Assembly: GCA_014337915.1 (NCBI GenBank)
Contig: QUBU01000018.1
Coordinates: 1-61,209, forward strand
DNA: 61,209 nucleotides
Source of the DNA: Gammaproteobacteria bacterium
Lineage (GTDB): Bacteria; Pseudomonadota; Gammaproteobacteria; Steroidobacterales; GCA-2729495
Reading direction: 5' to 3'
The notes under the pieces are model-generated. The model did no database searches. It saw only the letters and a list, made by a program, of their open reading frames with translations, and was not told the origin of the DNA. A program made the position numbers and the translations under genes. Below, piece by piece: positions 9,002 to 17,984 of the stretch (its first letter is position 1; each line of letters opens with the position of its first letter).

Positions 9002-9982
9002 TCAGGCTTTCGTGAAGCCCCACACCAGCCGGATCTGGTTACCGCGATACCAGGACAGCCGGCCCAGCGCCTGATCCAGCCTGACCAGCGCACGCATCGG
9101 CAGCCCGCTCGTCAGCGGTGTGTACAGGCGCCGGGGCAAGAGCTTCACAGCGGCGCGCGTCCATAGATAGTCCAGCAGGCAGGCCCTCTGGAAAAATGGC
9201 TGCAGGCCCAGCCCGGTCATCATTGCCGCCAGCTCGCTCTCCTTGAATCCGCCGGACATGGAGAATCGGTAGTCCTCCGGCGAGATGCCGGTCTTCCTGT
9301 GGCTGTACTTCATCAACGGCTTCAGCCAGGTCTGCTTGGAGTAGTGCCAGACGGGTGAAAATGCATCGTCCATGAAGACCGCCCGGCCGCCAGGCACGAG
9401 GACGCGCTTCACGCCTCGCAGGAAGCGCTCCACATCCGGCAGGTGGTGGACCATGGCATGGCCATAGACGACATCGAAACTGGCATCTTCGAACGGCAGG
9501 TTCTCGGCATCGATGGCGGCAAAGCGGATCACGGCCTGGTACGGCAGGAAATCCAGCTGCTTCTGGATGGCCTGGCCCGCATTGGGAGACAGGTCCGAGT
9601 AAACGAGGCGCAGTGGCCGCTGCTCGAGGAAGCTGAGCTCCTTGCGTGACGCACCGTTGCCAATCAGAAGTACCTTCTTTCCGGACAGGTCCCCGGTCAC
9701 GCGATAGAGCAGCTGATTCTGTGGTGCATCCGCACGATCCCATAGTTCACGCAGGCTGGTGATCGGGGCCTTGGCCGGTTCAGCGGATGATCCGGCGTAG
9801 GCGGAATCGTAGAAAGCACGCTCTTCTGCCTTCGAGGAGGCATCAAGAAGGTGAAACACCCCATGGGCATCCACCAGGCGCAGCCCACAGCCCCGGCAGG
9901 CCAGGGCTGACGGTTCCATGGCATTCACGGCGCCGCAGGCCAGGCAACGGAAGCGGATCTCCGTGTCCGATATGGAATCCAC
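9002..9982 (-). CDS. Class I SAM-dependent methyltransferase with N-terminal zinc ribbon
   Basis: A 326-residue predicted methyltransferase. A CxxC...CxxC zinc ribbon (CLACG, CRGCG) occupies about residues 14-36, followed by a Rossmann methyltransferase domain with motif I as VLLIGNGAS, motif II-like LVYSDLSP and FDVVYGHAMVHHLPD. The start is GTG at 9982, preceded by a strong AAGGGGGGAGA ribosome site. It is convergent with the heparinase-like gene (14 bases between stops) and divergent from the WecG-type gene. Methylation of a sugar or lipid-linked intermediate is likely from context, but the substrate is unknown. Confidence 0.8.
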   Translation of the reverse strand: MDSISDTEIRFRCLACGAVNAMEPSALACRGCGLRLVDAHGVFHLLDASSKAEERAFYDSAYAGSSAEPAKAPITSLRELWDRADAPQNQLLYRVTGDLSGKKVLLIGNGASRKELSFLEQRPLRLVYSDLSPNAGQAIQKQLDFLPYQAVIRFAAIDAENLPFEDASFDVVYGHAMVHHLPDVERFLRGVKRVLVPGGRAVFMDDAFSPVWHYSKQTWLKPLMKYSHRKTGISPEDYRFSMSGGFKESELAAMMTGLGLQPFFQRACLLDYLWTRAAVKLLPRRLYTPLTSGLPMRALVRLDQALGRLSWYRGNQIRLVWGFTKA

Positions 9983-10273
9983 TCTCCCCCCTTCGGGCTG
10001 CGGCGACAGTCGTGAAATCCGATGTTATCCCATCAGGTGCATGCTCAAGGTCAGACCCCGGCTGGCGCCCCGATTCGGTCCCGCACACACCCGCCCGCAC
10101 CCCCGGCTACGGCGCAGCGTGCGGATTATGACCCGATTCCTCCCGGCTACTTGGCCTTGCCGGGGTCCGCCCGTATGATTCGGGAGGTGCCTTGAGACGG
10201 GGCCGTCAGGGTGCCGGCCTGATGCCGGCTCTGCCAACTCCTGCCGAGAACAACGTACCGAGCCCGCCCGCCC
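9983..10273. other. Divergent intergenic region
   Basis: About 290 bases between the minus-strand methyltransferase and the plus-strand WecG-type gene, presumably holding both promoters. I see a small inverted repeat (CCGGC..GCCGG near 10212-10226) and an isolated AAGGTCAGACCCC string near 10048-10060 that resembles a common dispersed repeat core. No convincing -35/-10 pair or small gene was found. Confidence 0.4.
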
Positions 10274-11050
10274 ATGCTGTCGCTGCCTAAGCGCGTCAAA
10301 GTCCTTGGTGTCCCCGTCGATTGCGTGGACATGGCCCGCGCGCTCGATCAGGTGCGCGACATGGCTTCTGGCAACCGGGCCGGTTGCATCCTCGCCGTGA
10401 ACCCGGAGAAGGTCATCGCCGCCCAGTCCGAGCCAGTGCTGCGCCGCGCGCTGGAGGGTGCAGCGCTGCTGATCCCCGACGGCATCGGCGTGGTCTGGGC
10501 GGTGCGCCTGCTGTGGAAGGAACACATCGCCCGGGTACCGGGTGCAGAGCTGATGCCGGCCATCTGCGCGGCCAGCGCCGTGGAGGGCTACCGGTTGTTC
10601 CTGTTCGGCGCCAGCGAGGAGGTCAATGCCCAGGCCGTGGCCGAACTGCAGCGCGAGCATCCGGGCATCGGTATCGTCGGCCGGCACCATGGCTACGTGA
10701 ATGAAGCCGGCATGGCCGCCGTCATCGACGCCATCAACCGCTCGGGCGCCAACGTGCTGTTCGTAGCGCTCGGCAGCCCGAAGCAGGAGCTGTGGATGGA
10801 GAGGTACTTGCCGCAACTGCCTGGCGTGCGCGTCTGCCAGGGCGTGGGTGGCACCTTCGACGTCATCGCCGGGCGGATACGCCGCGCGCCACTGGCCGTG
10901 CGTCGTGTCAACCTCGAGTGGTTCTACCGGCTGCTCACGCAACCGCAGCGCGCACTGCGCCAGGCAGCCATCCCCCGCTTCGCCTGGCAGGTGGCCCGCG
11001 CCTGGCTGGCACGGCCCTCGCAGCCGGCGCCCGGGGCGAACGGCGGCTGA
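10274..11050 (+). CDS. WecG/TagA/CpsF family glycosyltransferase
   Basis: A 258-residue GT26-family enzyme, the family that adds ManNAc(A)-type sugars to undecaprenyl-diphosphate-linked GlcNAc. Diagnostic blocks are NPEKVIAAQ, IPDGIGVVW, the strand LFLFGAS and NVLFVALGSPKQELW, followed by GVGGTFDVIAG. The UDP-GlcNAc 2-epimerase encoded at 53082-54215 would supply UDP-ManNAc, so the two may act in one pathway (inference). No clear Shine-Dalgarno precedes 10274. Its TGA abuts the stop of the convergent glycosyltransferase in the palindrome TGATCA. Confidence 0.88.
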   Translation: MLSLPKRVKVLGVPVDCVDMARALDQVRDMASGNRAGCILAVNPEKVIAAQSEPVLRRALEGAALLIPDGIGVVWAVRLLWKEHIARVPGAELMPAICAASAVEGYRLFLFGASEEVNAQAVAELQREHPGIGIVGRHHGYVNEAGMAAVIDAINRSGANVLFVALGSPKQELWMERYLPQLPGVRVCQGVGGTFDVIAGRIRRAPLAVRRVNLEWFYRLLTQPQRALRQAAIPRFAWQVARAWLARPSQPAPGANGG

Positions 11051-12226
11051 TCAGCGATTGGGCAACAGGCTCTCGTAAAGCGCTTCGTACGCACCGACGC
11101 AGGCCGCGAGGCTGAACTGCCGCTCCGCCCTTGCCCTGCCCCTGCTCCCCATCGTCCGGCGCAGCTGCTCGTCCCCGAGCAGCGCCAGCAGCCGCGCACT
11201 GCTTTCAGCGACATCATTGTCGGCGACCATATAGCCCTCCACGCCGTCGGTCATGAGTTCGGGCGTGCCACCGCCGCGGGTGGCCACCACCGGCACGCCA
11301 CAGGCCATGGCTTCCATCACCGCGTTGGGCAGGCCCTCGTCGACGATACGGTAGTTGGTGAACAGGCAGGCCACATCCAGCATCCCGGTCAGCACATCGA
11401 CGTCGCGGCAGTGGCCGGTGAACACCACGTTCTCCGCGAGGCCTGGCCGCGCCGCGTAAGCCTCCACCACGGCACGCCTCGGCCCGTCGCCGACCACGAG
11501 GAAGCCGGTATCCGGGTGGTTCTCGGCAACGCGCGCGGCCACATCGAGGAAAGCCTCGTGGTCCTTGAATGCGGAAAGCGTGGCGACCATGCCCACCAGC
11601 CGCCGGAATCGCCCGAGGCCGAACTGTTCGCGCAGTCGTGCAGCCGCCTCCGGGCGCGGCGTGAAGCGCGCCAGGTCCAGGCCGTTGCCGATGACGCGGA
11701 AGTTCGCGCGCCGGCGACGGAAACGGTTGTCGAAACCCGCCTCGGAATTGGAGACCAGGTAGTCACAGCCCACTGCCTGCGCCAGGACGCAGAGGCGATA
11801 GAGCAGGTTCGGATCCCGGCTGCTGCGGATGGCCGAGGCGACGACGGGTATGCCGCTGCGCCAGGAACCTGTCAGCGCAAACATGGTGGCGAGGTTGAGG
11901 AACGGGTGCAGGATCTCGATGCGCTCCTCGCGCAGCAGGCGCCGCAGCCGCAGCAGCGGGCCGATGACGTCGAAGCGCCCCTGGCGGCCGAGATCCACCA
12001 GCCGCAGATGGGCAAGCGCACGAACGTCCGCGCGATATCCCCGGCCATCATCCTGGCCAGGCATGTCGATGGTCGCCAGCGTCATGCGGTAGCGTTGCGG
12101 GTCGAGCTGCTGGAGCAGCTGTACCAGCTGGCGCTCAGCACCACCGGACTGGAGCGAGGGCGTGAGGAACAGGATGCGCACCGGCTCCCCGGCCGCTGCC
12201 CGCCGGCTCAGGGTGCCAGCCGCCAT
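11051..12226 (-). CDS. Glycosyltransferase family 4
   Basis: A 391-residue GT-B enzyme. The open frame extends to 12586, but the upstream part is shadow sequence over the beta-helix gene; family homology starts at VRILFLTPSLQSGGAERQLV, so the ATG at 12226 is chosen. The donor-site block DEGLPNAVMEAMACGVPVVA is near residues 290-310. The start overlaps the end of the preceding gene by 19 bases, suggesting translational coupling. It is the last gene of the long minus-strand series. Specificity unknown. Confidence 0.85.
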   Translation of the reverse strand: MAAGTLSRRAAAGEPVRILFLTPSLQSGGAERQLVQLLQQLDPQRYRMTLATIDMPGQDDGRGYRADVRALAHLRLVDLGRQGRFDVIGPLLRLRRLLREERIEILHPFLNLATMFALTGSWRSGIPVVASAIRSSRDPNLLYRLCVLAQAVGCDYLVSNSEAGFDNRFRRRRANFRVIGNGLDLARFTPRPEAAARLREQFGLGRFRRLVGMVATLSAFKDHEAFLDVAARVAENHPDTGFLVVGDGPRRAVVEAYAARPGLAENVVFTGHCRDVDVLTGMLDVACLFTNYRIVDEGLPNAVMEAMACGVPVVATRGGGTPELMTDGVEGYMVADNDVAESSARLLALLGDEQLRRTMGSRGRARAERQFSLAACVGAYEALYESLLPNR

Positions 12227-13974
12227 GCACCCTCTCCTGTCGGCCCGCCCTGCCAGGCGCCCAGCGCCAGGGGCTGGCCTGCCAGGCCCGACACTTCGAG
12301 AACTGGCACATCCCTGCGGGCGGGGCTCGCCGCTGCCAGGTCGAAGTCCCCCGCCGGTGCATCGAGGAACAGCGGGTTGGCCACGCGGTTGCCGGAGAGG
12401 CGATCGCCTGCCACGGCCTGCCAGTACTGCGCCTCCACCGCTCTCGGGTTGCGATAAAGCATCCGCACCGGGCGCCCACCCGGATTGAAGAACAGGTTGT
12501 CCTCGATCACCGCCGGCCCGACCCCGGGTGCGGCGCCCACCACGATACAGGCGTCGCGCCGTTCGGGAGGCGCATCGTGACTGCAACCGTAGAAGAGATT
12601 GCCGATCACGCGGTGGCCCGCGGTGATGCCCCCGTCACCTGGCCCCAACTCGATGGCAGCATCCGCGGTATTTGCCATGGTGTTGAAAGCGATCAGGTTG
12701 TCCTGGCTGAACACGTAGGCCTGCACGCGGAAGCACATGCCGGTGGGACGTTGGCGCGCCGCACTGTTCAGCGCGTTGTAGCAGAAGTTGCCAATGATGA
12801 CATTGCGGTCGCCATTGACCTGCGAGCCCAGCGTGAAGTCATGCAGGCGGTTGGCGAAAACGAGGTTGCGACTGGCGGCACCGGCGCCCCAGCCATCGAT
12901 ACCCAGGGGCCGGCAATAGTCGAAGTAGCTGCTCAGCGGCCCGCAGTGGATGTCGTTGTGGTCCACCAGGTTGTCGGTCACGCCCGGATCTCCGGGCCGG
13001 TAGGCATTGAGGTAGATGCCGTTGTGGGTCCATGCCACGATCTCGTTGTGGTGGATGCGGGAATGGTTCACCGCGACGTTGAAATACACGCCCTCGCCCG
13101 ACTGCCCGGGCTCGTAGCCGGCCGCACCCCAGCGCACGCCGCTGTCGATGAGGTTGTGGTGGATGTCCAGGCCGCCGATCGGCGCCCCGGCAGCAGTGAC
13201 ATAGACACCACTCGCGCTGTCGCGCCCGATTTCGCAGTTCCGGATCTCGATGTCGCCGCTGCCGGAACGAATGTCGATCGCACCGGTCATGCCACCTTCC
13301 AGCGCCAGGCCGTCGATGATCACCTGCCGCCGCCCTTCGATGTAGATCGGCGCCCAGGGCTCGTTCGAGCGCAGCTGCATCCCGGAAATCCGGCCGAACA
13401 CCTCGGCCGGGTTGCCGCGCGGCGAGCAGAGCAGCAGCTCGTCCCCCGCATGCATCCAGTCCACCCGCTGGCCGCCGTGCCGCGTGCACAGGTCCGCACG
13501 TTCACGCGCCGGACCGAAGGCGCGCCGGCCATCGAGTAGCAGCACCAGCGGATTCGGATGCCGGAAGCCGGCCGTGCGGTAGGCCCAGAGGCCCGGCCCT
13601 GCGAGGCGCCAGCTCTTCGCGTCCTGGCCGCCCGGCAGCGGGTTGTCGATGCGAATGACCGGCCGCTCGCTGCCCTCCCCGTAGGCGCCGATGAACAGCT
13701 CTTCTGCGAGATCTGCGGCGCTGAGCCCGGTCGCCGCTGTAATCATCACGCCGCTGCCCGATACCGTGCCCCGGCGCTGCAGGTAGCGGTTGCCACCGCG
13801 CAGAGGTCCGGCTTCCTGCCAGTTGCAGTAAGGTGCCTCCAGCGTGCCCTGGCCCGGGCAGCCGCTGGTCCGCGACGGATCGATGTGGATGTCGGCAGCC
13901 AGCGCAGAGCCGATCAGCAGCAATCCGAGGCTGGCGATGACGAAGCGCCGCATGGCAGGCCGGCAACGACTCAC
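12208..13974 (-). CDS. Secreted right-handed parallel beta-helix protein
   Basis: A 588-residue exported protein with a signal peptide (MRRFVIASLGLLLIGSALAAD) and repeated short strands typical of parallel beta-helix (PbH1) folds: DIEIRNCEIG, GLDIHHNLID, SRIHHNEIVAW, HNGIYLNAY, NLVDHNDIH, NVIIGNFCYN. Such folds occur in polysaccharide lyases, hydrolases and C5-epimerases, so it probably acts on the polymer in the periplasm or outside. No specific catalytic signature is recognised. The start is uncertain: GTG at 13974 overlaps the upstream stop (GTGA), while ATG at 13953 starts right at the signal peptide. Confidence 0.8.
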   Translation of the reverse strand: MSRCRPAMRRFVIASLGLLLIGSALAADIHIDPSRTSGCPGQGTLEAPYCNWQEAGPLRGGNRYLQRRGTVSGSGVMITAATGLSAADLAEELFIGAYGEGSERPVIRIDNPLPGGQDAKSWRLAGPGLWAYRTAGFRHPNPLVLLLDGRRAFGPARERADLCTRHGGQRVDWMHAGDELLLCSPRGNPAEVFGRISGMQLRSNEPWAPIYIEGRRQVIIDGLALEGGMTGAIDIRSGSGDIEIRNCEIGRDSASGVYVTAAGAPIGGLDIHHNLIDSGVRWGAAGYEPGQSGEGVYFNVAVNHSRIHHNEIVAWTHNGIYLNAYRPGDPGVTDNLVDHNDIHCGPLSSYFDYCRPLGIDGWGAGAASRNLVFANRLHDFTLGSQVNGDRNVIIGNFCYNALNSAARQRPTGMCFRVQAYVFSQDNLIAFNTMANTADAAIELGPGDGGITAGHRVIGNLFYGCSHDAPPERRDACIVVGAAPGVGPAVIEDNLFFNPGGRPVRMLYRNPRAVEAQYWQAVAGDRLSGNRVANPLFLDAPAGDFDLAAASPARRDVPVLEVSGLAGQPLALGAWQGGPTGEGAWRLAP

Positions 13975-15077
13975 GGGGCTTTTCCCAGCTCCGCCAGCAG
14001 CTCCGTATAGCGCTCGGCCACTGCCTGGGGACCAAAATGCCTCGAGAAGTATTCCTGGATCGGCGCCGGGGCAAAGGCACCCGGGACGATGCTGGCGCGC
14101 AGGGCCGCCTCCAGTTCCCGTTCGTCCCTGACCACGGTGCCGAGGCCGTTACTGGCGATCATGCCGTCGGGATCGACAAAGGAAACGATGGGAATGCCCC
14201 GCCGCATGGCCTGCAGGAACACGTTCGGGAAGCCCTCGGTGCTGGAAGTGCTGACCAGCGTCCGGCAGCGATCGAAGTGCTTTTCCACTTCGGCCGGCGG
14301 CTGGAAGCCGAGGAACTGCAGGTTGCCCACGCCCGCTGCCGCCGCCCTGACCTGCTCGTGCAGGCCCGCCTCGCCCGATGCCGGCGGCCCGATCATCGTG
14401 AACTGCAGCTGCGGCAGCCGGCGCGCCAGCTCGACGAACAGCAGCGGCCGCTTCAGGGACATGAGGCGCCCCACCCAAAGTACTTCGTTGCGGCTGGCTT
14501 CCGGCAGCGGCCGGGGTTCGAGATCGAGGAAGTTCGGGATCAGGACCCCCTCGCGGCCGTAGTGCGCCTTCAGCAGGTCGCGCTGTATTCCGTTCTGCAC
14601 CACGATGGCATCGGCCCGCCGCAAGCCATGGCGGAACAGCCAGCGATCGCGTGCCAGGCGCGCGCACTCTTTGCCGGGAAGAAAATCCGCGTCATTGGCT
14701 CCCGCATAGATGTAGCGCAGCGGCTGGAACCGCCTGAGCAAGGCCAGCAGGCCCGGCACGAAACCGGCTGCCCGGCTGTAATAGACATCCGCCCCGGCAC
14801 GCCCGAGCGCGCGCCAGATGCCGGTCAGGCGCGGATGCAGGAAGCGCAGCCCGGGCAGCCCCGCGGTCGGCCGGTAGGCCTTGTAGACGCTACAGCCGTC
14901 GATGACCTCGCCATCCGGCTGGCCGTGATCCTCGGTAACGAAGCTGACCTCGTGGCCCATGCGCCGCAACAGGCGGGCGATCTGCAACTGCTGCATCTCC
15001 GCGCCACCCACCTGCTCGATGCCGGTGCTGCCGTGGAGCACCGGGTAGATGGTCATCGAAACGAAGCAGATGTGCAT
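13971..15077 (-). CDS. Glycosyltransferase family 4
   Basis: A 368-residue GT-B enzyme starting MHICFVSMTIYPVL. It has a GGAEMQ acceptor-side loop and a C-terminal donor block STEGFPNVFLQAMRRGIPIVS. It overlaps the beta-helix gene start by four bases and lies 15 bases downstream of the membrane protein gene, so it belongs to the same operon. Sugar and linkage unknown. Confidence 0.85.
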   Translation of the reverse strand: MHICFVSMTIYPVLHGSTGIEQVGGAEMQQLQIARLLRRMGHEVSFVTEDHGQPDGEVIDGCSVYKAYRPTAGLPGLRFLHPRLTGIWRALGRAGADVYYSRAAGFVPGLLALLRRFQPLRYIYAGANDADFLPGKECARLARDRWLFRHGLRRADAIVVQNGIQRDLLKAHYGREGVLIPNFLDLEPRPLPEASRNEVLWVGRLMSLKRPLLFVELARRLPQLQFTMIGPPASGEAGLHEQVRAAAAGVGNLQFLGFQPPAEVEKHFDRCRTLVSTSSTEGFPNVFLQAMRRGIPIVSFVDPDGMIASNGLGTVVRDERELEAALRASIVPGAFAPAPIQEYFSRHFGPQAVAERYTELLAELGKAP

Positions 15078-15092
15078 GGCTGCGGCGGGCGA

Positions 15093-16568
15093 TCAGGCCG
15101 ATACTGGCGCAGCAGGCGCTTCCAGCAACAGCACCTGCCCGCTGTCGAACAGCGGCCGAAAGCCCCGGGCCTGCAGGCCATCCGCCGCCACCAGCACCTC
15201 GGCGGAGCAGATGCCGCGATCGACGAGGACGTAGCGCACTCCCAGGTCCCGGGCCAGGCCAGCCATGGACTGCGTTTCCTGGAGCCGCTGGCGGATGGTG
15301 AGCCGGTCGAAGGTCATGGCCTTGCTGCCGTGGCCCGAGGACACCATCACCAGCGGCGTGTAATACACCAGCGGTGGGAAGCTCACCCGCGGCACCACCA
15401 GCGCAACGCCCTGGAGGTTCTGCTGGCGGATGAATGCGAAGCACGCCAGCCAGGCATCCGGCAGCTGGTTGGCGGCCGTGACACCGAACTCCCGCCAGAC
15501 GATGACCACCGCCACCAGGCCGAGGCCCGCGAGCGCGAGCAGCCAGGCGCTGCCGGCCGGCAGCGTTGCCGCCAGCAGCCAGGCCACCATGGGGCTGGCG
15601 AAGAACACATGGTTGACGCTGTTGCCCATCACCCAGACCACCGCCAGCACCAGCATGCCCACGACGAAAGCCGCAGCCAGCCCGAGTTCTGCCGGCAGGA
15701 CCTGTCCGCGGCTCCCGCCCAGCGCGAGCGTGACGGCGAGCAGCAGCAGCCAGGGATTGGCCTTGACGATCTGCACCGGGTTGCCGAATTCACGGCGCAG
15801 CCGCTGCTGCTGGCCGATGCGCGCATGCACCAGCACGCGGCGCAGATGGTCGCGGGCCACGGGCCCGTAGCGCCCACCGGAGACCAGCCAGGCGAGCGCG
15901 AAGCCGAGCAGCAGCGCGGAGAGCAGATGGCCGTAATGTGGCTGGCCGGCCAGCCAGAACCCCATGGCCACCAGCGGCGTCACCAGCACCAGGATCTGCG
16001 TAACCATGCGCTGGGACAGCAGCGCGAGCGCGACCGCCGCGCCGCCCGCCAGGATCCAGGCCGCGCTGCCACCGGCCACATAGGCCGACAGCGCCGCCAC
16101 GAAGGCCGTGAACCAGAACAACGCCAGGCCGCGTGGCGTGAGCGATGCCGTCATGATGGCGTTGATCGGCGTCAACAGGAACAGCAGCGCCGCCAGCAGC
16201 GCCCGCCAGGGCTCGAGCCCGAACAGGAAGTGTCCGACGCCGGCCACCAGCAGCGCCGTCAGCAGGTCCACCGCCGCCGCCAGGCTCAGCACCAGCGCGT
16301 AGGGCAGCTCCGCGACCGGGACCAGCAGCGCCATCAGCAGCGGCGGCAGCTGCAGCAGCTCGCGCTCGCCGGTATGGTAGAAGCAGAGCTCGGGAAACAG
16401 CCGGCGCTGGCGGCGCATCTCCCGCGCGGTGCGCAGGTAGGTGAAGGCGTCGCCGAGCGCCGGCCGTGAATTGACACGGACGATGCGCCAGGCCTGCAGG
16501 AAGATCACCCCTGCTGCGAGCCAGGCCAGCAGCCAGCCGGTGGCAACGATGCCCGCGTCTCCTGTCAT
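15093..16568 (-). CDS. Polytopic membrane protein, possibly GT-C type
   Basis: A 491-residue integral membrane protein with roughly ten hydrophobic segments and a soluble C-terminal portion (about 380-490). An acidic residue in LGDAFTYLRTAREM follows the first membrane segment, where GT-C glycosyltransferases carry their catalytic Asp, but I cannot confirm that family. Its ATG overlaps the ligase-like gene stop as ATGA, so the two are translationally coupled. Context suggests a role in glycan assembly or modification at the inner membrane. Treated as a hypothetical EPS membrane protein. Confidence 0.7.
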   Translation of the reverse strand: MTGDAGIVATGWLLAWLAAGVIFLQAWRIVRVNSRPALGDAFTYLRTAREMRRQRRLFPELCFYHTGERELLQLPPLLMALLVPVAELPYALVLSLAAAVDLLTALLVAGVGHFLFGLEPWRALLAALLFLLTPINAIMTASLTPRGLALFWFTAFVAALSAYVAGGSAAWILAGGAAVALALLSQRMVTQILVLVTPLVAMGFWLAGQPHYGHLLSALLLGFALAWLVSGGRYGPVARDHLRRVLVHARIGQQQRLRREFGNPVQIVKANPWLLLLAVTLALGGSRGQVLPAELGLAAAFVVGMLVLAVVWVMGNSVNHVFFASPMVAWLLAATLPAGSAWLLALAGLGLVAVVIVWREFGVTAANQLPDAWLACFAFIRQQNLQGVALVVPRVSFPPLVYYTPLVMVSSGHGSKAMTFDRLTIRQRLQETQSMAGLARDLGVRYVLVDRGICSAEVLVAADGLQARGFRPLFDSGQVLLLEAPAAPVSA

Positions 16569-17974
16569 GCGCGTGGCGCAACCCCGTCGGGTCCGTCACC
16601 CGACTCCTCGTCGGCATCCGGTGCCGGCGCCGTCCGCCACACCACTGGTTCGCGTTGCACCTGGCGCCACAGTGCCAGCAACAGCCCCACCATGGTGCTG
16701 GTCGCGAGCTCCGGCGTGAAGATCCCCGCATTGTGGAACACCGCATTGCCCATGACCGCCAGCACGCCGACCGAGAAACAGAGGTACGGGATGCGCAGGT
16801 CCGCATGCGTCCTCAGCACCGCCGCCTTCAGCGCCCGCTGCGCCTTCCACAGCGACCACAGGCAGGCGACGAGCACCAGCCAGCCCGGCACACCCGCCCG
16901 CACACCCGCGTTGATGTAGTGGTTGTGGGGCGCCAGGACCTCCGCCGCCAGGGCGCCGGAGAACACTGCGCCTTCGCCGAGGACTTCCCGGGCATATTCG
17001 CGCTGGGTCGGGCCGATGACCGGGTGCTTGAGCACGCTGGTGATGCCATGCACCTGGTACATGACCCGGTTCACGATCTCGTCGACGCTGGTGCCGCCGA
17101 AGCGATCCGTCAGTGTCCCGTGCGAGTAGGCCATCTGGCTCGCCGCCGCTGGATCCGCGGATGGGGCCCGGCTGCCGATCAGTTGCTGCAGGCCGAGGAA
17201 GGCCAGCGCCAGCACGGCCAGCAGGGTGATGTTCCGTGCCCGGTGCGGGGTCTTCATCACCAGGTACAGCACCCCCACGAAGAAAACCGCCGCTGATGAG
17301 CGCTCGGCATTGAGGAACAGCCCCAGCACCAGCACCACCAGCGCCACCAGCCAGATCAGCTTTTTCTCCCGCAGGTACAGGCCCACCGCAAGGAACGGGA
17401 ATGAGGCCAGCAGGTAGGAAAAGATATGCGGAGCACCGTACAGGCTGGCGATCTGGCTGCCCCGACCGATGATCAGTTCCCCGGTGTCGCTCGAGTGCAG
17501 CATCCAGTCGCGGATCGAGGCAAAGGGCTCGCCAATGAAAAACACCAGGCTGCCGAACAGCACCTGCACCGCCCCGACCAGCACCAGCAGCTTGACGATC
17601 TGCCGCCGCGTGGCCGGGTAACTGCAGACGTCGGCCAGCAGCAGGATGTAGACAGCCGCGCGCAGGTGCCGGCCGGGGTTGCCGATAAGCCCGCCGCGCA
17701 GGAAGTCGTGGGCGATGTCGAGCAGGCTGAACAGCAGCAGCAGCAACACCACCGCCGAGAGCCGACCGCTGGAGAACGCCAGCCGCGACAGCCGGCCGCC
17801 GTAGAGGAGCAGCGCTGCCAGGAACAGGAAGTTCTCCGGTGCCAGGCCAATCCCGGGTAGTACCGGCAGCGGGAAGAAGCGGATGAGGATCAGGCCCACC
17901 AGCAGCCACAGGCCCAGCGCCCCGGCGCGGGCCTGGCCCGGGATGGCGGTCAATCGGCGTGCGTCGGCTGCCAT
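16565..17974 (-). CDS. O-antigen ligase / polymerase-like (WaaL/Wzy) membrane protein
   Basis: A 469-residue protein with about a dozen membrane segments and one large periplasmic loop (about 240-370). The loop ends in APHNHYINAGVRAGVPG, a His-containing motif typical of the Wzy_C/O-antigen ligase superfamily, which joins lipid-linked glycans to an acceptor or polymerises them in the periplasm. The frame opens at 18091, but the ATG at 17974 (MAADARRL) precedes the first membrane segment with no shadow-like extension. It lies 10 bases downstream of the flippase gene. Whether it polymerises or ligates is undecided; a second candidate polymerase is at 30152-31447. Confidence 0.8.
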   Translation of the reverse strand: MAADARRLTAIPGQARAGALGLWLLVGLILIRFFPLPVLPGIGLAPENFLFLAALLLYGGRLSRLAFSSGRLSAVVLLLLLFSLLDIAHDFLRGGLIGNPGRHLRAAVYILLLADVCSYPATRRQIVKLLVLVGAVQVLFGSLVFFIGEPFASIRDWMLHSSDTGELIIGRGSQIASLYGAPHIFSYLLASFPFLAVGLYLREKKLIWLVALVVLVLGLFLNAERSSAAVFFVGVLYLVMKTPHRARNITLLAVLALAFLGLQQLIGSRAPSADPAAASQMAYSHGTLTDRFGGTSVDEIVNRVMYQVHGITSVLKHPVIGPTQREYAREVLGEGAVFSGALAAEVLAPHNHYINAGVRAGVPGWLVLVACLWSLWKAQRALKAAVLRTHADLRIPYLCFSVGVLAVMGNAVFHNAGIFTPELATSTMVGLLLALWRQVQREPVVWRTAPAPDADEESGDGPDGVAPRA

Positions 17975-17984
17975 GACCAGCCCC

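Noticed and set aside
10048-10060. AAGGTCAGACCCC string resembling a dispersed repeat core
   Set aside because: Only half of the usual inverted structure is present, so it may be chance.
14037-16469. An 810-codon plus-strand open frame
   Set aside because: Antisense shadow of a glycosyltransferase and a membrane protein; Gln/His/Arg-rich with no recognisable fold.
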